Origin: Anaerolineae bacterium
GTDB taxonomy: Bacteria; Chloroflexota; Anaerolineae; JAFGEY01
NCBI GenBank assembly: GCA_016931365.1
Contig: JAFGEY010000243.1
Location: forward strand, 1 to 12,756
Reading direction: 5' to 3'
DNA: 12,756 nt
Under the pieces are notes generated by a model. That model saw only the letters and a list, made by a program, of their open reading frames with translations. It searched no databases and was not told where the DNA came from. Shown here piece by piece: positions 7,562 to 12,756 of the stretch. The position numbers and the translations under genes are program-made. The stretch's first letter is position 1, and every line of letters begins with the position of its first letter.

Positions 7562-7590
7562 TTGTGCTTAACAAAAGACTGAGATACAAT
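7562..7590 (+). promoter_or_regulatory. Candidate sigma-70 promoter for the NAD(P)H oxidoreductase gene
   Basis: A TACAAT -10 box at 7585-7590 (5 of 6 matches to TATAAT) has TTGTGC at 7562-7567 (3 of 6 to TTGACA) with an exact 17-bp spacer. Transcription would start near 7597 and leave about 140 nt of leader before the ATG at 7741. The -35 match is weak, so this is a suggestion only. Confidence 0.3.
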
Positions 7591-7740
7591 CACACCGAGC
7601 ACGTCGATCGTTTGCTACGAGACTATCCGATCAAGACGAAACCTTTGATGCCGTGATGGTGCGATTCGCATCAGCAAGGATCCGGGGCTGTTTACGGCCC
7701 GCAAGGATCGACAGACCGGTGTATGCCCGGAGAACCGCGT

Positions 7741-8382
7741 ATGAACATCTCGATCATTTTGGCCCATCCCAACCCGACCAGTTTCAACCACGCCATCGCT
7801 GAAACCGTCGTCCAGACGCTGCAGCAGAACGGGCACACCATCTGGTATCACGACCTCTATGCCGAGCAGTTTGATCCGATCTTGCCAGACGAAGAAATTC
7901 CCAAACATGCACCGCTGTCCCCGGCCATCCAACGTCACTGCGATGAAATCGCCCAGGCCGACGGCATTTTAGTTATTCATCCAAACTGGTGGGGCCAGCC
8001 TCCGGCCGTCCTCAAAGGCTGGATCGACCGGGTGATCCGCCCCGGCGTGGCCTACGAGTTCCTGGAGGGCGACAGTGGCGAGGGCGTGCCCGTCGGCTTG
8101 CTTAAGGCGCGGGCGGCGTTGGTGTTCAACACGGCCAACACGCCGGAACAGCGCGAGAGGGAAGCCTTTGGCGATCCGCTGGAGAGGTTGTGGAGAGACT
8201 GCATTTTTGACCTGTGCGGGGTGAAAACGTTTCACCGCCGGATGTATCGTGTCATCGTAACCAGCGCGCCGGAGCAGCGTCAACGGTGGCTCGATGACGT
8301 GCGCGATACGGTGATGGCCTATTTCCCGGCCAATCTGACTCTAGGAAATGCGGCACAATTATCCCCACAAGAGGCTGCCTGA
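7741..8382 (+). CDS. NAD(P)H dehydrogenase (quinone)-like flavodoxin-fold oxidoreductase
   Basis: A 213-residue protein of the flavodoxin_2 family (NQO1/MdaB/KefF-like), which uses FMN or FAD and NAD(P)H to reduce quinones or similar electrophiles in two-electron steps. The N-terminal strand and phosphate loop MNISIILAHPNPTSFNHAIA matches the family's xxxHPxxxSFxxA pattern. The central ADGILVIHPNWWGQPPAVLKGWIDRVIRPGVAYEF (73-107) is the hallmark flavin/dimer segment. VFNTANTPEQRE (128-139) is the usual post-sheet loop. The ATG at 7741 is chosen because GGAG (7729-7732) lies eight bases upstream; an in-frame ATG at 7723 lies before that site. The physiological substrate cannot be told from sequence. 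It is the first gene of the + strand accessory block; its stop codon abuts the YdcF-like remnant. Confidence 0.9.
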   Translation: MNISIILAHPNPTSFNHAIAETVVQTLQQNGHTIWYHDLYAEQFDPILPDEEIPKHAPLSPAIQRHCDEIAQADGILVIHPNWWGQPPAVLKGWIDRVIRPGVAYEFLEGDSGEGVPVGLLKARAALVFNTANTPEQREREAFGDPLERLWRDCIFDLCGVKTFHRRMYRVIVTSAPEQRQRWLDDVRDTVMAYFPANLTLGNAAQLSPQEAA

Positions 8383-8651
8383 TTGCCGCTTTCCTCGACA
8401 CGCACACCCCTGAACCACTACACGCCGATCCGGCCTTTGTCTTTGGCTCCAGTCTCCCCGATCCGGCGCACATCGCCGCCGACCTGTTCCGGCGCGGTGT
8501 AGTGCGCCATATCGTGCTAACTGGCGGGCCTAATCGCGTCAGCGGCGTCAACGAAGCGCAGACACATCTGGACATCTTGCTCCGCGAAGGCGTCCCGGCG
8601 GAAAACGTTAGCGTTGAGACATGGCGTTTTATGTCTGAATGGGCAAGGTAA
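8382..8651 (+). pseudogene. YdcF/DUF218 (ElyC/SanA-type) protein, truncated to its N-terminal half
   Basis: Reading from 8382 gives IAAFLDTHTPEPLH, then FVFGSSLPDPAHIAADLFRR, IVLTGGPN and NEAQTHLDILLREGVPAENVSVE. This matches the first half of the YdcF/SanA/ElyC envelope-associated family (strand-loop VFGSSL, then LTGG, then EA..h..iLl..GVP). The family normally continues with an E-x-x-S-x-N-T-x-E-N block and about 80 more residues. Here homology stops at about 8618 and the frame runs nine codons of unrelated sequence to a TAA at 8649-8651. There is no ATG/GTG/TTG start in frame: only CTG (8379) or ATT (8382), just after the oxidoreductase stop, with GAGG at 8371-8374. Loss of the C-terminal half and the poor start mark it as a remnant. 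A small hairpin, AGACAT/ATGTCT (8617-8636), sits at the break. Confidence 0.75.
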
Positions 8652-8678
8652 AATAGAACGAGATAAGGATACAACAAC

Positions 8679-10811
8679 ATGAACGCGATCCATCTCCCAC
8701 TTGACCGCCCCATCGACCGCCGTGCATTGGTGGCGCGACACACCATCGTCCTCGACCGGCCCGATCCGCTGACTCCGCTCAGCGTGGGGAACGGCGAATT
8801 TGCCTTTACCGCCGACATCACCGGACTGCAAACCTTCCCCGATTATCACCAGCAGGGCATACCGCTGGGCACGCACGCGCAGTGGGGCTGGCACAGCCTA
8901 CCGAATCCGGCGGACTACCGGCCGGAGAACGCTCTGGAAGACTATGCCGTCGACGGGCGCGCCGTGCCCTATGCGTCGGGCATCGACGCCGGCGGCGAAT
9001 ACTCGGCCGCCGCGAACTGGCTGCGCGCCAACCCGCACCGCCTTCACCTCGGCCAGCTTGGGCTGCGGCTGGACAGGCTGGACGGCACGCCCGCCGAAAT
9101 CGCAGACATGATCCATCCGCGTCAGGAGCTTGATCTGTGGGCCGGGCTGCTGCACAGCCGGTTCGAGTTTGAAGGACGGCCGGTCGAGGTGCACACCGTG
9201 TGCCATCCAACGCGCGACCTGCTGGCCGTGCGCGTAGACTCACCGCTGCTGGCGGCGGGGCGGCTGGCGATCTCGCTGGCCTTTCCCTATGGCAGCGATG
9301 GATGGCGCAACGCCGCCGACTGGCAGCATCCAGACCGGCACACCACGCAGGCGCACATCGACGGAAATCAGGCCGGGTTGACCCGCATCCTCGATGCCGA
9401 CCGCTACTTTGTTCGTGTGCGGTGTTCGGAATCGGCGCACATCCGGCTTGTCGCCGAACACACCATCGAGATCGCTCGCCGCGATGGCGGGTCGCTGGAA
9501 ATCGTCCTGGCTTTTGCGCCGGACGAGATCGGCGAACCTTTCGGCTCACAGATCGAGCCGCTCGGTTTCCAGGCTGTGTGCGCGGCGGCCGCCGAACACT
9601 GGGCGCGGTTCTGGAGCGGCGGTGGCGCAGTCGATTTCTCGGCCTGTGATGACCCCCGCGCCGTTGAACTGGAACGGCGGGTGGTGCTTTCGCAATACCT
9701 GACCGCGATCCAGTGTGCGGGATCGATGCCGCCGCAAGAGACGGGACTGGTCTGCAACAGTTGGTATGGCAAGGCGCATCTGGAAATGCACTGGTGGCAC
9801 GCCGCGCATTTTGCGCTGTGGGATCGTCTGCCGCTGCTGGAACGCAGTTTGCCCTGGTATCAATCGATCCTGCCCCTGGCACAGGCGACGGCGGCCCGGC
9901 AGGGTTATCGCGGTGCGCGTTGGCCCAAAATGGTCGGCCCGGGCGGACAGGACAGCCCGAGCAGTGTGGGCGTGTTCCTGATCTGGCAGCAGCCGCACCC
10001 GATCTACTATGCCGAGTTGTGCTACCGGGCGCGCCCGGATCGGGAGACCCTGGAATGGTACCAGCAGATCGTTTTTGAGACCGCCGAGTTTATGGCCTCC
10101 TACGCGGCGTGGGACGAGACCGGCCAGCGCTACGTGTTGGGACCGGCGCTGATCCCGGCGCAGGAGAGCTATGGTCGTGATCGGGCGCGCAATCTGAATC
10201 CCACCTTTGAACTGGCCTACTGGCATTGGGCGTTGGAGGTCGCGCAGCGCTGGCGCGAGCGGCTGGGCCTGGCACGGCATCCGCACTGGGAGCAGGTGCG
10301 GCGCCAACTCGCGCGGCCCACCGTCCGCGACACCGCCTCTGCGGCGGCCGTGTACACGTCCGCCGTGTACACGGCAATCGAGACGCCGCCGTACACCATC
10401 CCCCGCGATCACCCGTCGATGCTGGCCGCCTGGGGCATCGTCCCGCCAACGCCCTTGATCGATCCAGAAACGATGCGGCGAACTCTGGATCACGTTCTGC
10501 AAACCTGGGATTGGCCGACCACCTGGGGCTGGGATTATCCGCTGCTGGCGATGGCGGCGGCGCGCCTGGACCGGCCGAAAAAGGCCGTCGACGCGTTGTT
10601 CATCGACTCAACCAAGAATCGCTACCTGGCAAACGGGCACAATTACCAGTCGGCGCGGCTGCCGCTGTACCTGCCCGGCAACGGCGGGCTGCTCATGGCC
10701 GTGGCCATGATGGCGGCCGGTTGGGACGGCAGCCCGCAGCGCCCAACGCCGGGCTTTCCCGACAACGGTCACTGGCACGTGCGCTGGGAAGGGCTGCGGC
10801 GAATGCCCTGA
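8679..10811 (+). CDS. Six-hairpin (alpha/alpha)6-barrel glycosidase-like protein
   Basis: A 710-residue protein without a signal peptide, so probably cytoplasmic. The N-terminal part (about 20-320) is beta-rich with LTPLSVGNGEFAFTADITGLQTF (31-53) and PLGTHAQWGWHSLPNP (62-77), as in the beta-sandwich domains preceding catalytic barrels of clan GH-L-like enzymes (GH65/GH95-like). The C-terminal part (about 325-690) is helical with alternating aromatic clusters typical of six-hairpin glycosidases: WYGKAHLEMHWWHAAHFALW (362-381), VLGPALIPAQESYG (486-499), WDWPTTWGWDYP (610-621) and YLPGNGGLLMA (664-674). Glu369 and Glu496 are candidate catalytic residues by position, not proof. I cannot assign a family number or substrate. 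AAGGA at 8665-8669 is nine bases before the ATG. It follows the DUF218 remnant and is 21 bp from the GNAT gene. Confidence 0.75.
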   Translation: MNAIHLPLDRPIDRRALVARHTIVLDRPDPLTPLSVGNGEFAFTADITGLQTFPDYHQQGIPLGTHAQWGWHSLPNPADYRPENALEDYAVDGRAVPYASGIDAGGEYSAAANWLRANPHRLHLGQLGLRLDRLDGTPAEIADMIHPRQELDLWAGLLHSRFEFEGRPVEVHTVCHPTRDLLAVRVDSPLLAAGRLAISLAFPYGSDGWRNAADWQHPDRHTTQAHIDGNQAGLTRILDADRYFVRVRCSESAHIRLVAEHTIEIARRDGGSLEIVLAFAPDEIGEPFGSQIEPLGFQAVCAAAAEHWARFWSGGGAVDFSACDDPRAVELERRVVLSQYLTAIQCAGSMPPQETGLVCNSWYGKAHLEMHWWHAAHFALWDRLPLLERSLPWYQSILPLAQATAARQGYRGARWPKMVGPGGQDSPSSVGVFLIWQQPHPIYYAELCYRARPDRETLEWYQQIVFETAEFMASYAAWDETGQRYVLGPALIPAQESYGRDRARNLNPTFELAYWHWALEVAQRWRERLGLARHPHWEQVRRQLARPTVRDTASAAAVYTSAVYTAIETPPYTIPRDHPSMLAAWGIVPPTPLIDPETMRRTLDHVLQTWDWPTTWGWDYPLLAMAAARLDRPKKAVDALFIDSTKNRYLANGHNYQSARLPLYLPGNGGLLMAVAMMAAGWDGSPQRPTPGFPDNGHWHVRWEGLRRMP
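10347..10376 (+). repeat. 15-bp in-frame tandem duplication in the glycosidase-like gene
   Basis: Two adjacent 15-bp units at 10347-10361 and 10362-10376 share the first 12 bases, gccgtgtacacg, and encode AVYTS followed by AVYTA (residues 557-566). This looks like a recent replication-slippage duplication of five codons. Confidence 0.8.
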
Positions 10812-10832
10812 GCATGCGTTGGCAAGAAATGA

Positions 10833-11405
10833 ATGTTTATGGCGATATTTGAAATTCGGCGTTACAAATCTATCGATCACGACGCGGCGTGGCAGTTGCA
10901 CAACCTGGCCTTGAGTCTCGTCGGCGCGCACGCTGGCAACGGCCCGTGGGACGACGACCTGCACAGCATCGAGGCCGTTTACCTGCAAAACGGCGGCGAA
11001 TTCCTGGTCGGCCTGTTGGACGGTCAGATCGTGGCCATGGGCGCTCTCAGGCGGGTCGATGATGGCAGCGCAGACACTGGCAGCGCAGACGCTGGCAGCG
11101 CAGACGCTGGCAGCGCAGACGCTGGCAGCGCAGACGCTGGCAGCGCAGACACTGCTTGGGCAGAAATCAAGCGCATGCGCGTCCATCCCGACCACCAGCG
11201 TCGGGGCTACGGGCAGGCCATCTTGGCTCGGTTGGAAGCCCGCGCCGTAGAACTGGGCTATACCCGCCTGATCCTCGACACAACAACGGTACAGATCGGC
11301 GCGCAACGGTTCTACGAGAAAAACGGTTACCGGCAGTTCGATCAGACCACCTTTGGCTCATTTGACGTGCTTTTATATCAAAAAGAACTGCGAGGTTCAC
11401 CATGA
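10833..11405 (+). CDS. GNAT-family N-acetyltransferase with GSAD repeat loop
   Basis: A 190-residue GCN5-related acetyltransferase. The acetyl-CoA signature is MRVHPDHQRRGYGQAIL (115-131), with the Q/R-x-x-G-x-G/A core at 123-128. It is followed by LILDTTTVQIGAQRFYEKNGYRQ (146-168), the usual strand 5 and C-terminal helix of small-molecule or peptide acetyltransferases; the acceptor is unknown. The loop between the strand FLVGLLDGQIVAMGALRR (57-74) and AEIKRMRVHP is expanded to six GSAD(T/A) units (78-107) from a 15-bp minisatellite, where relatives usually have a few residues. The start at 10833 is weakly supported (no strong ribosome binding site; MFM offers two ATGs). The TGA overlaps the aroKB ATG (ATGA), implying translational coupling. 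Confidence 0.85.
   Translation: MFMAIFEIRRYKSIDHDAAWQLHNLALSLVGAHAGNGPWDDDLHSIEAVYLQNGGEFLVGLLDGQIVAMGALRRVDDGSADTGSADAGSADAGSADAGSADAGSADTAWAEIKRMRVHPDHQRRGYGQAILARLEARAVELGYTRLILDTTTVQIGAQRFYEKNGYRQFDQTTFGSFDVLLYQKELRGSP
11064..11153 (+). repeat. 15-bp minisatellite, six perfect-length units, within the GNAT gene
   Basis: Six head-to-tail 15-bp units of the form ggcagcgcagac followed by act or gct. The first and last units carry act and the four inner units carry gct, giving the peptide GSADT, GSADA four times, GSADT. All units are otherwise identical, so the array is young or homogenised. Because each unit is five codons, changes in copy number keep the frame. Confidence 0.95.
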
Positions 11406-12756
11406 AACCTCAAACAGACCCCCTACTCCCTACTCCTTACTCCCTACCCCCTTTCAACATCGTGCTGACCGGCTTTATGGGCACCGGCAAAACCAGCGTC
11501 GGGCGCGAGGCGGCACGGCGGCTGGGCCGACCTTTTGTGGATATGGATGTGGAAATTGAAAAACGAGCCGGCAAGGCCATCTCGCGCATCTTTGCCGAGG
11601 ACGGTGAGGCTAAATTCAGGGGAATCGAAGCTGATTTATGTGCGAAATTGAGTCACCGCGACGGCCTGGTCATCGCCACCGGCGGCGGCGCGTTGATCGA
11701 CCCCGACAACCGCCGCCGGATGATGGCTTGCGGTCCCGTCTTTTGCCTCACCACCGGCGCCGATACCCTCCTGGCCCGCCTGGCCGCCGCCCAGGATCGC
11801 CCCCTGCTCGACGTGGCCGACCGCAAAGCCGAGATCGAGCGGCTGTTGGCCGGGCGGCAAGATGCTTACGCCGCCATCCCACGCCAGATTGACACCACGC
11901 ACCTGTCCGTCGACGAGATTGTAGCGCGCGTGGTCGAGCAGGCCTTTTCGATCCTGCTGCCCGTGCGGCACCCGGGTGGAAGCTATCCCATTCACATTGG
12001 ATCGGGGTTGCTGAATAAATTGGGCGAGCTGGTCAGGCCGATCAGCAAGACCGGCGCGGTCGCCGTGGTAACAAATCCCACCGTCGGCGCGCTGTATCGC
12101 GATCGCGTGCTCGACACACTGCGCGCGGCAGGGCTGTCGCCCTTTTTCTGCACGATGCCCGACGGCGAGCAGTATAAAACGTTAGGTACATTGGCATCGT
12201 TGTACGATCAAATGATCGACGGCGGGCTGGATCGCGGCGGGGCGGTGCTGGCGCTGGGCGGCGGCGTGGTCTGCGACGTGACCGGGTTCGCCGCGGCAAC
12301 CTTTATGCGCGGCCTGCCGGTGATCCAGGCGCCGACGACGCTGCTGGCGATGGTCGATGCCAGCGTGGGCGGCAAAACGGCGGTCGATCTGCCGCAGGGC
12401 AAAAACCTGGTCGGCGCGTTCAAGCAGCCCAGTCTGGTGGCCATCGATCCCGATGTGTTGAGCACGCTGCCCGCTGGCGAAGTCGCCTCCGGGATGGCCG
12501 AGTTGATCAAGCACGGCGTGCTGGCCGATGTCGAGTTGTTTGAGGAACTTGCATCGGCACGTATGGAAACGTGCCCTACTAAGAACGCGACGACGTTCAA
12601 TGGTAGGGCGGCTTTCCATAGCCGCCATCTCCCACCCTGGTCGCGCTGGATCGCCCGTTCCTTGCAGGTCAAGATCGATGTGGTCGAACAAGACCCCTTT
12701 GAGCGCGGGCTGCGCGCGGTGCTCAACCTGGGGCACACCACGGCGCACGCGCTGGA
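11402..12756 (+). CDS. aroKB: Bifunctional shikimate kinase/3-dehydroquinate synthase, 3'-truncated by window
   Basis: An uninterrupted frame of 451 codons runs off the right edge. Residues 18-180 are shikimate kinase: Walker A GFMGTGKTS (24-32), DMD at 47-49, FRGIE with the shikimate-binding Arg73, TGGGA at 93-97 and lid RPLL at 133-136. Residues about 185-451 are 3-dehydroquinate synthase (NAD+ and Zn2+): DGEQYKT (254-260), LGGGVVCD (285-292), PTTLLAMVDASVGGKTAVD (311-329), GMAELIKHG (364-372, metal ligand Glu367) and LNLGHTTAH (441-449). The usual GHTxGH reads GHTTAH. It thus covers two shikimate pathway steps; AroK-AroB fusions are known, for example in Thermotoga. The ATG overlaps the GNAT stop and has GAGG at 11392-11395. 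Residues 8-18 derive from a heptamer array and about 384-409 from a palindromic element; both stay in frame. Confidence 0.93.
   Translation, partial: MKPQTDPLLPTPYSLPPFNIVLTGFMGTGKTSVGREAARRLGRPFVDMDVEIEKRAGKAISRIFAEDGEAKFRGIEADLCAKLSHRDGLVIATGGGALIDPDNRRRMMACGPVFCLTTGADTLLARLAAAQDRPLLDVADRKAEIERLLAGRQDAYAAIPRQIDTTHLSVDEIVARVVEQAFSILLPVRHPGGSYPIHIGSGLLNKLGELVRPISKTGAVAVVTNPTVGALYRDRVLDTLRAAGLSPFFCTMPDGEQYKTLGTLASLYDQMIDGGLDRGGAVLALGGGVVCDVTGFAAATFMRGLPVIQAPTTLLAMVDASVGGKTAVDLPQGKNLVGAFKQPSLVAIDPDVLSTLPAGEVASGMAELIKHGVLADVELFEELASARMETCPTKNATTFNGRAAFHSRHLPPWSRWIARSLQVKIDVVEQDPFERGLRAVLNLGHTTAHAL
11421..11455 (+). repeat. Heptanucleotide array at the 5' end of aroKB
   Basis: Five 7-bp units: ccctact, ccctact, ccttact, ccctacc, ccctttc. 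They begin 19 bp after the A of the start codon and encode LLPTPYSLPPF, immediately before the first conserved strand of shikimate kinase (NIVLTGFMGTGKT). This heptamer family differs from the one in tyrA/aroC. Confidence 0.85.
12556..12626. repeat. 71-bp symmetric two-hairpin (MITE/REP-like) element inside the aroB domain
   Basis: Hairpin 1: GGCACGT (12556-12562), loop ATGGAA, ACGTGCC (12569-12575), then CTAC. Hairpin 2: GTAG (12603-12606), then GGCGGCT (12607-12613), loop TTCCAT, AGCCGCC (12620-12626). Both stems are perfect 7 bp. The centre holds GAACG-cgacga-CGTTC (12583-12598). Reverse-complementing hairpin 2 gives the same plan as hairpin 1, GGC-N4-ATGGAA-N4-GCCCTAC, with the N4 pairs replaced in a compensatory manner. 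CATC occurs at both edges (12552-12555 and 12626-12629). The element is translated in frame within aroKB. Confidence 0.9.

Larger units (their letters stand above)
7137..7740. other. 604-bp gene-poor intergenic gap
   Basis: No credible coding sequence was found. The open frames here (for example 7354-7656 +) have erratic composition (many Cys, His and Arg), no recognisable motif and no ribosome binding site. The region looks more A+T-rich than the flanking genes. It contains the divergent regulatory space for the - strand membrane cassette and for the + strand oxidoreductase: a dyad at 7173-7188, a possible sigma-70 promoter at 7562-7590, 7-bp direct repeats GGCAGTC at 7153 and 7198, a GGTGGTG/CACCACC dyad at 7284-7308 and a 9-bp direct repeat GCAAGGATC at 7674 and 7701. 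It could be the remains of a decayed gene, but I see no homology to support that. Confidence 0.6.

Noticed and set aside
7354..7656. 100-residue + strand frame in the intergenic gap
   Set aside because: Odd composition, no ribosome binding site, no homology that I recognise; treated as chance.
8614..8654. Promoter for the glycosidase gene (TTGAGA and TAAAAT)
   Set aside because: Spacing between the boxes is 29 bp, far outside the usual range, and closer -35 candidates match poorly.
11064..11153. CRISPR array or leucine-rich repeat protein in another frame
   Set aside because: Units are contiguous 15-mers with no spacers; the GNAT frame is the only one with conserved flanking domain sequence, so the AAQTL and CAASV repeats in other frames are by-products.
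12552..12660. AroB domain disrupted as a pseudogene
   Set aside because: The frame stays open across the insertion and the downstream RSLQVKIDVVEQDP and LNLGHT motifs continue in the same frame.

Overview
The window is a G+C-rich bacterial segment dominated by an aromatic amino acid (shikimate/chorismate/tyrosine) biosynthesis cluster. The gene order, the AroK-AroB fusion at the right edge and the repeat content suggest a member of the Chloroflexota (Anaerolineae-like). That placement is an inference from gene style, since no rRNA or other marker is present.

Left block (1-6179, all + strand, tightly packed): the 3' end of a DAHP synthase (aroF), tyrA (prephenate dehydrogenase), aroA (EPSP synthase), tyrS (tyrosyl-tRNA synthetase), aroE (shikimate dehydrogenase) and aroC (chorismate synthase). 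Gaps are 0-60 bp, and tyrS/aroE overlap by 4 bp, so this reads as one operon running from the first committed step to chorismate, tyrosine precursor and charged tyrosyl-tRNA. Right block (11402-12756): a bifunctional shikimate kinase/3-dehydroquinate synthase (aroKB), cut by the window edge. It has no stop codon inside the window, so it is easy to overlook, but it is one of the clearest genes here.

Between them (6180-11401) is an accessory block. It holds a convergent two-gene cassette of small membrane proteins on the - strand, a roughly 600-bp non-coding gap with a possible promoter, a flavodoxin-fold NAD(P)H oxidoreductase, the amputated N-terminal half of a YdcF/DUF218 protein, a 710-residue six-hairpin glycosidase-like protein, and a GNAT acetyltransferase whose stop codon overlaps the aroKB start.

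The most unusual aspect is repeat invasion of coding sequence. Four of the seven aromatic-pathway genes carry repeat-derived DNA that is translated in frame: a heptanucleotide array at the start of tyrA, a paired-palindrome element inside aroA, a heptamer-plus-octamer array inside aroC, and in aroKB both a heptamer array after the start codon and a 71-bp two-hairpin element inside the AroB domain. In both palindromic elements the two hairpins are inverted copies of one unit whose stem bases differ by compensatory changes. The GNAT gene additionally carries six 15-bp minisatellite units, and the glycosidase-like gene a 15-bp tandem duplication. This resembles the Rickettsia palindromic elements in being in-frame insertion within essential enzymes, but with several unrelated repeat classes in one locus.
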